Of a stretch of DNA of 64,000 nt, positions 35,735 to 45,459 are shown piece by piece; the stretch's first letter is position 1; each line of letters opens with the position of its first letter. Origin of the DNA: Photobacterium proteolyticum (GTDB taxonomy: Bacteria; Pseudomonadota; Gammaproteobacteria; Enterobacterales; Vibrionaceae); the NCBI RefSeq assembly GCF_001939735.1, contig NZ_MJIL01000048.1, positions 1 through 64,000 of the forward strand, in the 5' to 3' direction. The notes below the pieces were generated by a model that ran no database searches, was not told where the DNA came from, and was given only the letters and a program-made list of their open reading frames with translations. The position numbers were made by a program, and so were the translations under genes.

Positions 35735-36481
35735 TTAGCTCGCCTGCTGAGCCTTTACATACTCCTGAGCCAGATCGGTTAACCGGTCCTGCTCGGAAAA
35801 TGCGGCAATCCCCTGCTCCATCACCTCGGAAAGCGTGATGAAGCGTGGCGATGCCGATTCAGCCGGCACACTTGCATTTGTTCTTACATTTGTTGTTATT
35901 GCGTTCGTTGCTCTTTCGTTAGTAGAAAGCGACTGGCAGCCCTGCTCCTGTGGTTCTGCGTCAAATACCGCTATCGAACCAAGCGTTAAACCCAGTGCCT
36001 GTACCGTCTGACGCTGTGCTGTCAGCCTTGCGGTCATGGCCGGGTTATTGGCCAGTCCCTTCAGCTGGTTCAGCTCGCTGTCTAACCGGCACTGATAATC
36101 CAGAGCGGCTGTCGGTATCCCTTTCATCAGAGCGGTTTGCACCAGTACAGCACCCGGCGATCCGAACAGGCCATTGGCGATCTCGGCCAGCGTTGCCGGA
36201 TCGAGAAACGGTAGCCACACCGCCTCGAAGCCGGACAGAAACTGCACCGGATCGCTGCCGTCCCACGTCAGGATCTCCCCCACTTCCTGCCACTGAATCG
36301 CTGAATGCGCGGCAGTTGCCGAAGGCGGGATGTAGATGGAAAACCGGCGCTGCTGGCACTGCTGAAGACGCGCAATGATCAGGGACTGATAGTCCGCATC
36401 ACCGCCCAGAACAACCAGCGTGCGAGGCTGCATGCCCGCGAGCACACGTTTCACCAGGGCTTCAATCTGTTGCTCGTTCAT
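35735..36481 (-). CDS. Microcompartment-associated flavoprotein-like protein
   Basis: The 248-residue protein starts MNEQQIEALVKRVLAGM, an amphipathic helix like the shell-targeting peptides of encapsulated enzymes. The central part (TLVVLGGDADYQSLIIARLQQC ... WLPFLDPATLAEIANGLFGSPGAVLVQTALMKGIPTAALDY) resembles the HFCD/Dfp flavoprotein fold that accompanies glycyl-radical microcompartment loci; PduM is an alternative comparison. A Ser/Thr/Asn-rich linker (about 175-215) precedes a C-terminal helix. The ATG at 36479-36481 is chosen for its AGAGG site; a start 8 codons upstream lacks one. Function in the shell is not known, perhaps flavin or cofactor upkeep. Confidence 0.6.
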   Translation of the reverse strand: MNEQQIEALVKRVLAGMQPRTLVVLGGDADYQSLIIARLQQCQQRRFSIYIPPSATAAHSAIQWQEVGEILTWDGSDPVQFLSGFEAVWLPFLDPATLAEIANGLFGSPGAVLVQTALMKGIPTAALDYQCRLDSELNQLKGLANNPAMTARLTAQRQTVQALGLTLGSIAVFDAEPQEQGCQSLSTNERATNAITTNVRTNASVPAESASPRFITLSEVMEQGIAAFSEQDRLTDLAQEYVKAQQAS

Positions 36482-36518
36482 TCCTACCTCTCTTAGCTCA
36501 GTCATTTGTCTGGCTTAA

Positions 36519-37190
36519 TTACCGAGCCAGATAAACGTCTTCTCCCGAGCGGATCCCTGCCGCATTCGCTTCATCGGTGTCGATATGGAACTCCAGCGCA
36601 TACGAAGGGCTGACTCGCACCACCACCTGCTCGAATACCACGCCGCAACCGCCACCAGCACGCACCTTCACCCGCTGGCCGTTCTCGACCTGAAAGCGAG
36701 CGGCGTCTTGTGTGCTCATGTGGATATGGCGCTGGGCACAAATCACTTTCGAATCGAGATGGCAGTAACCCGCCGCTCCGACCAGCAAGGCATCTGCCGA
36801 GCCAGTCAGATCGCCCGACTCGCGAACAGGCGCCTTGATACCAAGGGTGTAACAGTCGGCTTTCGAGACCTCGAGCTGCGTTTGTGGCCGGGCCGGACCC
36901 AGCACGCGTACACGCTGGATCGAGCCCTTAGGGCCGACGATAGTGACGCACTCTTTGGCTGCGAACTGACCCGGCTGCTTGAGCTCCTTGATAGGCGTCA
37001 GCTGATAGCCCGCCCCGAACAGCGCTTCGATGTCCTGCTGGCTAAGGTGAACGTGGCGGTTTGACACCCCGGTAGGAATGCCAAGCTCCGACACCGCACC
37101 TGCCATGACCGAGCTCAATACCGCTGCTTCCTGTCGGCAGCTCGGCGGCAGTTTCTGCTCAATCTGTGCCATTAACGTTGCGCTGATCAT
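36519..37190 (-). CDS. pduL: PduL-type phosphotransacylase
   Basis: PduL converts acetyl-CoA and phosphate to acetyl-phosphate and CoA, recycling CoA inside the compartment. The 223-residue product has the two zinc-binding histidine motifs, SNRHVHLS and AQRHIHMS, and the typical beta-barrel repeats (KECVTIVGPKGSIQRVRVLGPARPQTQLEVSKADCYTLGI). An N-terminal extension (MISATLMAQIEQKL) resembles an encapsulation peptide. Its ATG overlaps the stop of the preceding shell gene by 4 bp. In the choline pathway it would act after the aldehyde dehydrogenase. Confidence 0.93.
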   Translation of the reverse strand: MISATLMAQIEQKLPPSCRQEAAVLSSVMAGAVSELGIPTGVSNRHVHLSQQDIEALFGAGYQLTPIKELKQPGQFAAKECVTIVGPKGSIQRVRVLGPARPQTQLEVSKADCYTLGIKAPVRESGDLTGSADALLVGAAGYCHLDSKVICAQRHIHMSTQDAARFQVENGQRVKVRAGGGCGVVFEQVVVRVSPSYALEFHIDTDEANAAGIRSGEDVYLAR

Positions 37191-37744
37191 TTGCGTGGTC
37201 CTTGTTTACGGGTTCGGGTAGAGCGCTTCGCCGCCAGTTTTTCGCCAGTCGCCTTGCGGCTTGTTTCTGGCTTAGGCTCTGTTTCCTGTGCAGCTTCTGG
37301 CCCTTTAGTGGCTGTTGGCTCCACCTTTTGTTCAGGCTCTGGCTTTTGCTCTGACTTAACCAGCACCTCAGGTGCAGGCTGCGCCTTTTCCGGTATTGCG
37401 GTATCGGCTTTCGGTGCAGGGGTATCGGCTTTCGGTGCAGGTTCACAATCTGCATCGGCAACCGGCTCCGGCTGGGCTGGTGATGTGTTTTCCAACATCG
37501 CCAGCACACTCTCGTCAGGGCGGGCAATCACCAGTGACGCCACGACGCCCTGCGCTGCCTCGACACCGTTTTCTACCGCCGCCGATATGGCACTGATCTC
37601 GCCGTGAAACATCACGGACACCAGCCCCGAACCTATTTTCTTGTAACCCACCAAATTGACAGCTGCCGACTTGCAGGCCGCATCAGCGGCGTGAATGGCA
37701 GGCGTCAGACCCCGGGTTTCTATTACGCCCAAACTGGTCGTCAT
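37187..37744 (-). CDS. BMC-H shell protein with long basic Pro/Lys-rich tail
   Basis: Residues 1-90 form one bacterial-microcompartment domain (LGVIETRGLTPAIHAADAACKSAAVNLVGYKKIGSG), a hexameric shell tile. It differs from the three shell proteins at 45518-46395 in the pore segment (KKIGSGLVSVMFHGEIS). The last 95 residues are low-complexity, rich in Pro, Ala, Glu and Lys with near repeats PAPKAD and KPEPE, ending in the very basic KRSTRTRKQGPRK. Such a tail could bind enzymes, nucleic acid or another shell face. GGAGGAAA precedes the ATG, and pduL follows with a 4-bp overlap. Confidence 0.9.
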   Translation of the reverse strand: MTTSLGVIETRGLTPAIHAADAACKSAAVNLVGYKKIGSGLVSVMFHGEISAISAAVENGVEAAQGVVASLVIARPDESVLAMLENTSPAQPEPVADADCEPAPKADTPAPKADTAIPEKAQPAPEVLVKSEQKPEPEQKVEPTATKGPEAAQETEPKPETSRKATGEKLAAKRSTRTRKQGPRK

Positions 37745-37754
37745 CGTTTCCTCC

Positions 37755-38723
37755 TTAATGTCGAACCAAGCGGATATCGAAATCGAACTGGGTAAAGAAG
37801 GCGCTTAACTGCTCTAGCTCTTCGTCGCTATAGCCAAGGTCTTGGGTGATTGGGTAAATCATGTCGAGCTTGTCGTATTTGGTTTTGCCAAACTGGTGGT
37901 ATGGCAGCACGTCGATACGCTGGATGTTGCCGCGCTTGGCAAGCTCCATGACATAGCTGAATGCCCCGGTGATCGAATCGTAAGAGTCGTTGTAGCCGCG
38001 GATCAAAGGCATACGGATCACGATGTTGGCGCCAATATCGACCAAATATTCGAGATTGCGTTTTACTCCTTCGTTACCAATTCCGAGCAACTGACGGTGC
38101 TGGTCGGTATCAATTTGCTTGATATCAAACAGGAACAGATCCGTACAGGTGGCCAGCTTCTGGTAGCTTTCCAGGCTGGTGGTGCCCTGGGTTTCAATCG
38201 CGGTGTTGATCATCTGCTTTTTGCATTCGGTCAGCAGTGCCGTGGCGAAATCCGCCTGCAGGCTCAGCTCGCCGCCGCCCAGAGTCACCCCGCCGCCGGA
38301 AGACATGTAGAAGTCGTAATCCTGCATGATGATTTCCATCAGCTCGGAGACCGTGACATCTTTGCCCATCACATCCAGCGCATCGCCCATGCACACTTCT
38401 TCACACTTACGGCAGCCAATACAGTCCACCGTCCGGTTGATCTTGTGGACTGCCTTGCCGTCCGCACCGGTGCTCATCATGTGCACACCGGCAGGACATA
38501 CCTGGGCACATTTGCCGCATGCGACACACTTGTCCTGGCTGAACATCACCTGGAACTTGCTGCTCAGCCCCTCGGGGTTGGCACACCAGTCACATTGCAG
38601 GTTGCAGCCCTTAAAGAAGATCAGCGTCCGAATGCCGTCACCGTCATAAATGGAATATTTCTGGATATTGAATATCCGTCCTGTTAGCTCTGCGTCTTTG
38701 CTCACTTGTGCTATCCCAGTCAT
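37755..38723 (-). CDS. cutD: Choline trimethylamine-lyase activating enzyme CutD (radical SAM)
   Basis: CutD uses S-adenosylmethionine and a 4Fe-4S cluster to create the glycyl radical on CutC. The 322-residue protein has the radical-SAM motif C-x3-C-x2-C at 40-47 (GCNLQCDWC) and an inserted two-cluster ferredoxin domain (CVACGKCAQVCP and CIGCRKCEEVC). It ends with the usual TIM-barrel SAM-binding segments (GGGVTLGGGE, DLFLFDIKQID). AGGAGA precedes the ATG. It follows cutC by 68 bp with a strong hairpin in the gap. Confidence 0.95.
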   Translation of the reverse strand: MTGIAQVSKDAELTGRIFNIQKYSIYDGDGIRTLIFFKGCNLQCDWCANPEGLSSKFQVMFSQDKCVACGKCAQVCPAGVHMMSTGADGKAVHKINRTVDCIGCRKCEEVCMGDALDVMGKDVTVSELMEIIMQDYDFYMSSGGGVTLGGGELSLQADFATALLTECKKQMINTAIETQGTTSLESYQKLATCTDLFLFDIKQIDTDQHRQLLGIGNEGVKRNLEYLVDIGANIVIRMPLIRGYNDSYDSITGAFSYVMELAKRGNIQRIDVLPYHQFGKTKYDKLDMIYPITQDLGYSDEELEQLSAFFTQFDFDIRLVRH

Positions 38724-38763
38724 TGTTATTTCTCCTCACTTCGCTCGCGCTTAGTGGCTTTAT

Positions 38764-38783
38764 AAGGGGCCTTGCGGCCCCTT
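38764..38783 (-). promoter_or_regulatory. Hairpin between cutC and cutD
   Basis: An 8-bp perfect stem (AAGGGGCC with GGCCCCTT) closes a tetraloop that on the minus strand reads GCAA, a stable GNRA type. No T-tract follows, so it more likely protects the 3' end of cutC mRNA or slows read-through than terminates. Confidence 0.6.
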
Positions 38784-38791
38784 GGGCTGGG

Positions 38792-41700
38792 TTAGAATTT
38801 TTCCAGTACGGTACGGCTGATGATTTCGTCCTGAACTTCCTTACAAAGCTCGACGAAGTAGGCGCTGTAGCCGGCAACACGCACGATCAGGTCGCGGTAT
38901 TTCTCTGGCTCCTGCTGGGCCTTCTTCAGCACTTCGTTGTCGACGTAGCTGAACTGCATCTGGCCGTTGCCGAGAATCGAAGCGGTTCGCAGCAAGGTGA
39001 TCAGGCCGTTCTTGCCTTCCGGCGTATCGAGCAGACCTTTGAGGAACTTGAAGTTGTGCACCATACCGATGTTCATGGTTTCAACGTTCATCTTGCTCAC
39101 CGACTTGATGATCGCCGTCGGGCCCTGCTTGTCCGCACCCTGAGTCGGGCTGATACCGTCAGACAGCGGCATCCAAGCCAGACGACCGTTCGGTGTCGCG
39201 TTGGTCAGTTCACCAATCGGGGTGTTGTTAGAGATAGACAGGGTGCCGTGGCTCAGACGCGAATAAAGCATCTCGTACTTGCCACACTCACGCTCGGTCC
39301 ACTCGGTGATATCCAGCGCGAAATCATCGGCGTAGTTATCATCATTACCGAACTTAGGTGCGTTCAGACAGTCACGGCGCAGCTCTTCGAAACCTTCGAA
39401 GTTAGCCAGCATCGCATCGCGCATTTGCTCCAGGCTGTACTTCTTGTCTTCAAATACCAGCTTGCGGATCGCAGCCATTGAATCGACGTATGTTGCCAGG
39501 CCAGAGAAGATCAGACCCGGACCGTAGTTGACCACGGCACCACCGGCACTGACGTCTTTGCCCTGTTCCATACAGCCTTCCACCAGCAGTGACATCAGCG
39601 GCTTAGGTGCCACATCGCGGTGCACGCGCTGGCTGATCACCGTACCGACGGCAGACAGTTTGACGATATGGGCGATTTGCTCCTTCACCGCCGCATCGAA
39701 TGCGTCGAAGGTTGTCATGCTATTCAGATCACCGGTATCCAGGCCCTGATGGCTATCGAACAGCACCATGCGGCCGCGGTTCAGCACGAACTCAATCGCG
39801 ATAGGCCACTGGGTGTAACCAGTAGAGGTCCACTGGTAGATACGGCCAGATTTCTGCGGCTCTACACAGCCCATCAGGCAGTAGTCACGGGCATCTTCGA
39901 AGTCGTAGCCTTTGCGCAGCATCATCTTGATGTGCGAATCATCGAAGTGACACGCCGGGAAGCCCATACCCGCCTTTACGACATCAACGATTTTTTCCAT
40001 GTAGTGCTGTGGCGACTGGTTGTGAATACGACACGCCAGCGACGGCTGGTACACCTTCACAAAGCGCACCGCATCCATGATCAGCAGGGTCAGATCATTG
40101 GTCGCATCACCGCCCATACGCTTCTGACCGCCAACGGTCAGGTTGATGAACGGCTGGTAACCGGCGAAGTACTTCGCGCCCAGCTCGCTCGACATCCACA
40201 TCAGCTCGGCACACTTGATGATAAAGGCCTGCATCATCTCCAGAGCTTCTTCCTTGGTCAGGCGGCCTGACTCAATATCCGCCTGGTACATCGGGTAGCA
40301 GTACTGGTCAAGGCGACCCAGTGACAGGCCGGTCTGGTTCTCTTCCACTTCGAACAGTGACTCCACCGTCCAGATGCTCTGCAGCGCTTCCTGCAGGGTC
40401 TTCGGCGGGTTGGCCGGAACGTTTTCATTGGTTTCAGCAATGGTGAACAGCTCGGCACGGCGCGCCGGATCGGTTTCAGTCAGTGCCAGTTCGCGGGCAT
40501 GGTTAGCCAGACGCTTGGCGTAGGCCATCACACCTTCACAGCTTTCGATAGACGCCTTGTAGAAGTAGATCTTGTCGATGTCTTCCGGGTTTTCCATGCT
40601 CAGCTGAGCCAGTTTTTCCTCGGCATCGGCCTTGATGCCGTTCATACCCTTGGTGAACAGCAGGACGTCGTAACCCGGACAGGTATCGCCACCACCGTTG
40701 ATCTGGTGGTAAGACAGATCACTGACGTAAGTCTCGCCGCTGAACTCCCACAAACCGGCTTCGCGGTACTGGGCTTCACAGATCTCATCTAAAGAGCGGC
40801 CTTCCCAGAACGGTACGATCTCCTCGCGGATCACCTTCTTGTCTTCTTCGGAGATCTCGAACGGATCCTGCGGACGGGTGCTCATGGTATCAAGCTCGTC
40901 ACGAACCCAGCGCCATGCGATATCCGGCGAGAAGGCACCGGCACGTGGCTTACCACATGGGTGGCCGACAATCAGCTCGTCGTCCTGGATCAGCAGCGGT
41001 GCAGTTTCACAGGCCACGCGGAATGCCTTGGCACGTAGCAGAATTGGCGGCAGGCCCTGGTGCTGCTTGGTCACCTCGGTGAATGCCAGTGCACGGTAGA
41101 TAGATACACTCGGACGGGCTTTCAGGTAGTTCTGGCGCAGGCGCTGCATACGCGGTGTCAGGCCTTCCATCTCTTTGACTTCAGACTCGGCGGTTGTTGC
41201 AATCTGCGGAGCCGCTGCAGTAACTGGTGCACCACCGGCCTGGTACAGGCGAACCGCCAGTTTGCTATCAAGGCTTGCCAGGTTGTTACGGGCAGCCAGC
41301 AGCATCTTGGACAGATCGTTGATCAGCAGCTGGCTGTCTTCGAAACGGCCGCCCTGTACCATCCAGTCGAACATCGGGTAACCGTCAACGGCTTTTTCAG
41401 CACGCACTTCTGACAGCTCGCTCAGTTTCAGCCACAGGCTTTCGATAACTTCATAGGCCTGCTGCTCGGTGATCACACCGGCCTGCAGATCACGCTGGTA
41501 GTAGCTGTATAGCGCCTTGTCGAAACCGACTGCACCCACGGCGTAGCCACCGTTGTCCAGATGCATCATTAGCTGGAACAGATAGAAAGCCTGACAAGCT
41601 TCCTTGAATGTCTGAGCCGGTTGCGCCGGTACGCGGCGAAGGATCGCAGCGGTTTCTTTCAGCTCGGCCTGGCGGTACGGGTGAGTTTCCGTTGCCGCCA

Positions 41701-42202
41701 TGCGCTCCATTTCGGCAGCCAGTTTGTTGGCCAGCGCCACGGCACCGTTGCAGGCAAAGATCATCGCCTTACCCTGATTGACTTCGTCCATGCCGCTGCG
41801 GCTGATCGCGCTGCCGATGTTTTTCAGGCGCATCTCGATGTGCTGTTCCAGTACCTGGAAACCAGAGCTGATCACCGACATGTAGTCAGGGCTGTTGGTT
41901 TTATCGCAGTTAAGGAAACCAAATACAGACTCGTTGTTCAGTTCGTCTTCGGTGTGGAAGATTGCACCGCGGGCCTGAGACGACTGGCTGCCGACAATCA
42001 GTTCGTCCTGACCGATATGAACAGGCATCTCAGCCATTAGCTGGGAAAACTGATGGGCATTTTTGACCATCGGCGGCATACCGGCGATATCGTCGCCCAT
42101 TGATGCCAGAATGGTTGCACGCTCGGCGCTAATAGTACTTTTTTGCGCAAGCAGTCTTTCCGCCAGCATTTTTACACGCGGCGTAAGGGAATAGTTGGCC
42201 AT
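38792..42202 (-). CDS. cutC: Choline trimethylamine-lyase CutC, long type II form
   Basis: CutC is the glycyl-radical enzyme that cleaves choline to trimethylamine and acetaldehyde without oxygen. The C-terminal 790 residues hold the catalytic barrel: the thiyl Cys and general base Glu in [23 protein letters not shown] (Cys near 775), a choline-pocket pattern, and the glycyl loop RVAGYSAYF near 1111. At 1136 residues it is the long form: residues 1-330 repeat the N-terminal PFL fold (compare [11 protein letters not shown] with [11 protein letters not shown]) but lack the active site, joined by an Ala/Pro linker. GGAGAGG precedes the ATG. It is the signature enzyme of the operon. Confidence 0.95.
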   Translation of the reverse strand: MANYSLTPRVKMLAERLLAQKSTISAERATILASMGDDIAGMPPMVKNAHQFSQLMAEMPVHIGQDELIVGSQSSQARGAIFHTEDELNNESVFGFLNCDKTNSPDYMSVISSGFQVLEQHIEMRLKNIGSAISRSGMDEVNQGKAMIFACNGAVALANKLAAEMERMAATETHPYRQAELKETAAILRRVPAQPAQTFKEACQAFYLFQLMMHLDNGGYAVGAVGFDKALYSYYQRDLQAGVITEQQAYEVIESLWLKLSELSEVRAEKAVDGYPMFDWMVQGGRFEDSQLLINDLSKMLLAARNNLASLDSKLAVRLYQAGGAPVTAAAPQIATTAESEVKEMEGLTPRMQRLRQNYLKARPSVSIYRALAFTEVTKQHQGLPPILLRAKAFRVACETAPLLIQDDELIVGHPCGKPRAGAFSPDIAWRWVRDELDTMSTRPQDPFEISEEDKKVIREEIVPFWEGRSLDEICEAQYREAGLWEFSGETYVSDLSYHQINGGGDTCPGYDVLLFTKGMNGIKADAEEKLAQLSMENPEDIDKIYFYKASIESCEGVMAYAKRLANHARELALTETDPARRAELFTIAETNENVPANPPKTLQEALQSIWTVESLFEVEENQTGLSLGRLDQYCYPMYQADIESGRLTKEEALEMMQAFIIKCAELMWMSSELGAKYFAGYQPFINLTVGGQKRMGGDATNDLTLLIMDAVRFVKVYQPSLACRIHNQSPQHYMEKIVDVVKAGMGFPACHFDDSHIKMMLRKGYDFEDARDYCLMGCVEPQKSGRIYQWTSTGYTQWPIAIEFVLNRGRMVLFDSHQGLDTGDLNSMTTFDAFDAAVKEQIAHIVKLSAVGTVISQRVHRDVAPKPLMSLLVEGCMEQGKDVSAGGAVVNYGPGLIFSGLATYVDSMAAIRKLVFEDKKYSLEQMRDAMLANFEGFEELRRDCLNAPKFGNDDNYADDFALDITEWTERECGKYEMLYSRLSHGTLSISNNTPIGELTNATPNGRLAWMPLSDGISPTQGADKQGPTAIIKSVSKMNVETMNIGMVHNFKFLKGLLDTPEGKNGLITLLRTASILGNGQMQFSYVDNEVLKKAQQEPEKYRDLIVRVAGYSAYFVELCKEVQDEIISRTVLEKF

Positions 42203-42235
42203 AATTCAGCCTCTCCTAATAATATGTTTCACTGT

Positions 42236-42259
42236 CGGCCGGGCCTGGACGGCCCGCCG
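42236..42259 (-). promoter_or_regulatory. Hairpin between cutO-type gene and cutC
   Basis: GGGCC/GGCCC (42241-42245 with 42251-42255), extended by a further C-G pair and three pairs past a bulge, lies in the 92-bp gap before cutC. No T-tract. Confidence 0.5.
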
Positions 42260-42294
42260 TTTCGATATTGGATTGTTGTGCGCTATGGCATTGC

Positions 42295-43437
42295 CTAGGT
42301 GTGGGCAATACCTGCAAACGCTTGTCGGTATAGGGTTTCCAAGTGGTGGGTGTTCACCTCACGCGGATTGGTCGGGGTACAGCCATCTTTCAGCGCCGGA
42401 CCGACCAGGTCGGGCAGCGAGGCAAAGAACGCCTGCTCGGCCACCTCGCAGTCGCGGATACCTGCCGGCATATTCATCTGCTCTTTAAGCACATCAATCG
42501 CCACGATAAGGCTCATCACCCCTTCTCGCGTAGAACGGCTCGGCAAGCCAAGCTGCTTGGCCAGATGGGCATATTTTTCTGCCGCCAAGGTCTGGCAGTC
42601 GCCGTGCAGGTTGGCGTTAAAGGCCACAACATGCGACATCATCAGGGCGTTCGCCCGTCCATGCGGAATGCCAAACACACCACCCAGCGCGTGGGCCAGG
42701 CTGTGGGTGATCCCCAACGAGGCATTGGTAAATGCCATGCCTGCAATGCACGAGGCATTGTGCATTTTCTCCCTTGCTTCGAGGTTGCTGCCGTTCTGGT
42801 AGCACTCAAGCAAGTGGGCAAAGACCAGCTGCACGGCCTTTTCGGCCAGGGCATCGGTAAAATCAGACGCCATCGTCGAGACATAGGCCTCCAGCGCGTG
42901 ACACAGCACATCCATCCCAGTATCGGCGGTAATGCCCGCAGGCACCGACTTCACCAGTTCAGGATCTAAAATGGCGTGATCCGGCAACATAAACTCGTCG
43001 ACCACTACCCACTTTTCGCCCTTTGACTTAATCACCGAAAATGCCGTGACTTCCGAGCCCGTACCGCTGGTGGTCGGGATAGCGACAAAGCACGGTTTTT
43101 TCGCCAGCTTGCCACTTTCCCACAGGGTGTAGATCACCCCTTTCGCCGCATCGATCACCGAGCCACCACCCAGCGCGACAACCACATCCGGCGCATCGGC
43201 ATCCATCTGCTTCATGCCGTTGACGATGACCGAGATGTCCGGATCCGAGGTCACATCGGCAAACAGGCTAACCACCATCTGGTTGGCAAGCAGACGCTGG
43301 CGGACCATGTCGGCCATGCCAAACTTGACCATCGCCTGATCGGTCACGATCAATGCGCGCTGACCCGTCAGTGTGCCCAGCTTGTCTAGGGCGCCGTTGC
43401 CAAAATGGAGCGTCGGCTTAATCTGAAATTCATTCAT
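42295..43437 (-). CDS. cutO: Iron-containing alcohol dehydrogenase of the choline compartment
   Basis: This 380-residue enzyme would reduce acetaldehyde to ethanol while reoxidising NADH made by the aldehyde dehydrogenase. It has the group III (Fe-ADH) NAD site GGGSVIDAAKG, IPTTSGTGSEVT, and the metal ligands Asp and His in DTGMDVLCHALEAY, HSLAHALGG and IPHGRANA. Length is normal. The name cutO follows its place next to cutC; PduQ/AdhE-like enzymes are alternatives. It lies 15 bp after the vertex protein gene. Confidence 0.88.
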   Translation of the reverse strand: MNEFQIKPTLHFGNGALDKLGTLTGQRALIVTDQAMVKFGMADMVRQRLLANQMVVSLFADVTSDPDISVIVNGMKQMDADAPDVVVALGGGSVIDAAKGVIYTLWESGKLAKKPCFVAIPTTSGTGSEVTAFSVIKSKGEKWVVVDEFMLPDHAILDPELVKSVPAGITADTGMDVLCHALEAYVSTMASDFTDALAEKAVQLVFAHLLECYQNGSNLEAREKMHNASCIAGMAFTNASLGITHSLAHALGGVFGIPHGRANALMMSHVVAFNANLHGDCQTLAAEKYAHLAKQLGLPSRSTREGVMSLIVAIDVLKEQMNMPAGIRDCEVAEQAFFASLPDLVGPALKDGCTPTNPREVNTHHLETLYRQAFAGIAHT

Positions 43438-43452
43438 GCGCTCTGTTATTCC

Positions 43453-43710
43453 TTATTTGTCCTGATGGACTTTTTCCACGATGGCAACGATTGACATGGC
43501 CTTGTACTGCTGTTTGTGCAGCGCAAAATATTCCTCAACCAGGACCAGGTCACGAATACCGGCCCCCACACTGTCGACGGCTACATAGGTGCGGTCCTTG
43601 ATGGGCTCGAGATCGTCCCCCAACGCCGTTACCAGCAAGAGGTTGCTGCCTCGTAGTTCGTCATTTTTCTGCGGGGCGACGACATGCCCGGTTACCTTTG
43701 CGAGAATCAT
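43453..43710 (-). CDS. BMC-P (EutN/CcmL) pentameric vertex shell protein
   Basis: The 85-residue product matches the EutN/CcmL family that forms pentamers capping the vertices of the polyhedral shell: MILAKVTGHVVAPQKNDELRGSNLLLVTAL and VAVDSVGAGIRDLVLVEEY are the conserved blocks. One copy per operon is the rule and is seen here. It is placed between the aldehyde and alcohol dehydrogenase genes. Confidence 0.94.
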   Translation of the reverse strand: MILAKVTGHVVAPQKNDELRGSNLLLVTALGDDLEPIKDRTYVAVDSVGAGIRDLVLVEEYFALHKQQYKAMSIVAIVEKVHQDK

Positions 43711-43742
43711 AGTTTTGCCACCTTCTGTTGCGTTGCTACCGG

Positions 43743-45416
43743 TTAGGACGCCATGCGACCCATCACCTGCTTGATGATGCGCTCGACATTTTCTTCCGTT
43801 ATGTCACGACTAGCGTCACTGCCGACGCCAGTGCCAGCGTCATTGCAGGCCGGTGCCGGAACACCACAGCCAAAACGGTCATCCGCCGATGTTGTTGCTG
43901 CAGGTGCAGCGACAGGTGCCGGGCCACCGGTAAAGCGCGTGTCTTCGAAGATGCTGGCCGGGGCACTTGCAGCCACAGCCGGAGCAGTAACAGGCGCAGC
44001 TTGTACTGGCTGTGCTAGCTGTGCCGCTGGCGCGATAGACGCTTCCGGCTGGCGAAGATCGTCAATATTGCAGACGCCGTAGCCGACCTTGCGGACGTTC
44101 AGCAGGTTCATCGGACCGACGTTATCTGAGCTCGAGCCGCCGCCAAGAGCGCCGCAACCTAGGGTCAGAGCCGGGATCAGGTTGGTTGTCGCACCAATGC
44201 CGCCAAGGGCTGCCGGGGTGTTTACCAGCATCCGGAATACCGGTTTTTCCAGTGCGAACTGGCGCACGATGTCCTGGTTCTGGGTGTGGATCACCAGGGT
44301 GTGGCCCATGCCTTCGTTGGTCAGCAGTTCCACCACGCGGTCACACGCCGAACGCCAGTCTTCCTCGATGTACAGGCCCAGTACCGGGCAGAGTTTTTCA
44401 CGGGAATACGGGTTTTGATGAGATACGCTATCCTGGCGCGAAATCAGTACCTTGGTATTGGCCGGTACACTGAAACCGGCAATCTCTGCCAGTGATAGTG
44501 CGCACTTGCCGACGATAACCGGGTTAATCATGCCGTTCGGACGCAGCAGGATATTCGCCAGTTGTTGCGACTCCTGCTCATTCATGAAGTAAGCGCCCTG
44601 AGCCAGCAGCTCCTGGTGCACCTGCTCATAAATGCAGCGTTCTGCTATGATGGATTGCTCGGACGCGCAGATCACACCGTTGTCGAAGGTTTTACTGGTA
44701 ATGATGTCGCTGACAGCCTGCTTGATATCGGCGGTACGCTCGATAAACGCCGGGCCATTACCCGGACCACCGCTGATTGTCGGTGTGCCCGATGCGTAAG
44801 CCGCACGAACCATGCCTTCGCCACCGGTTGCCAGGATCAGCGAGACATCTTTGCTGTGCATCAGCTCTTTGGTCGCTTCCATCGTCAGCAGCGTCACGCC
44901 GTCAACGATACCGGCAGGGGCTCCGGCTTCCATGGCGGCACGCTTGACCAGCTCAATCGCTTTCTGACTACACGCCTTGGCATTCGGGTGCGGCGAGAAG
45001 ATGATCGCATTACCGGCTTTGAGCGCGATCAACGTCTTGTAGAAAATCGTTGATGTCGGGTTGGTCGACGGAACCAGCGCGGTGATCACTCCAAGCGGTA
45101 CACCCACTTCCATCACCTTGTTCACCGGATCATCGGAAATGATGCCAACTGTTTTGAGCGGCTTGATATGCTCGTGCACCTTGGTCGACGCAAAGGTGTT
45201 CTTCAGTACCTTGTCCTGCCAACGCCCGAAGCCAGTTTCCTCATGGGCCAGTTTCGCCAGCTCTTCGGCATTGCGAGCCGCTTCGGCCGCAATGTGCGCG
45301 ACAATACTGTCGACTTTTTCCTGCGAGAACTGCGCAAACTGAGCTTGAGCCTGTTTGGCCTGTTTTAGCAGCTCACGGGCTGCCTGGATGGATTGTAAAT
45401 CCTTGTCTAAAGTCAT
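43743..45416 (-). CDS. CoA-acylating aldehyde dehydrogenase with C-terminal encapsulation peptide
   Basis: This enzyme oxidises acetaldehyde with NAD+ and CoA to acetyl-CoA inside the shell (PduP/EutE/CutF group). The first 450 residues are the dehydrogenase, with the catalytic Cys in DNGVICASEQS and the NAD-binding ALGGIGATTNLIPALTLGCGALGG-type end. Residues about 460-535 form an Ala/Pro-rich linker with two related FEDTRFTGG/ADDRFGCG patches, and the final helix ITEENVERIIKQVMGRM is a classic amphipathic encapsulation peptide. Most family members put such a peptide at the N-terminus or C-terminus; here it is C-terminal with an unusually long tether. Confidence 0.93.
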   Translation of the reverse strand: MTLDKDLQSIQAARELLKQAKQAQAQFAQFSQEKVDSIVAHIAAEAARNAEELAKLAHEETGFGRWQDKVLKNTFASTKVHEHIKPLKTVGIISDDPVNKVMEVGVPLGVITALVPSTNPTSTIFYKTLIALKAGNAIIFSPHPNAKACSQKAIELVKRAAMEAGAPAGIVDGVTLLTMEATKELMHSKDVSLILATGGEGMVRAAYASGTPTISGGPGNGPAFIERTADIKQAVSDIITSKTFDNGVICASEQSIIAERCIYEQVHQELLAQGAYFMNEQESQQLANILLRPNGMINPVIVGKCALSLAEIAGFSVPANTKVLISRQDSVSHQNPYSREKLCPVLGLYIEEDWRSACDRVVELLTNEGMGHTLVIHTQNQDIVRQFALEKPVFRMLVNTPAALGGIGATTNLIPALTLGCGALGGGSSSDNVGPMNLLNVRKVGYGVCNIDDLRQPEASIAPAAQLAQPVQAAPVTAPAVAASAPASIFEDTRFTGGPAPVAAPAATTSADDRFGCGVPAPACNDAGTGVGSDASRDITEENVERIIKQVMGRMAS

Positions 45417-45459
45417 GATCTCTAGTCCTTCACTAATGCGTGAATGAGGGGAGGAAGGA

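Noticed and set aside
41060..41413. 117-codon and other long plus-strand ORFs inside cutC
   Set aside because: Antisense frames of a G/C-richer, strongly coding gene; none has a start signal or a recognisable product.
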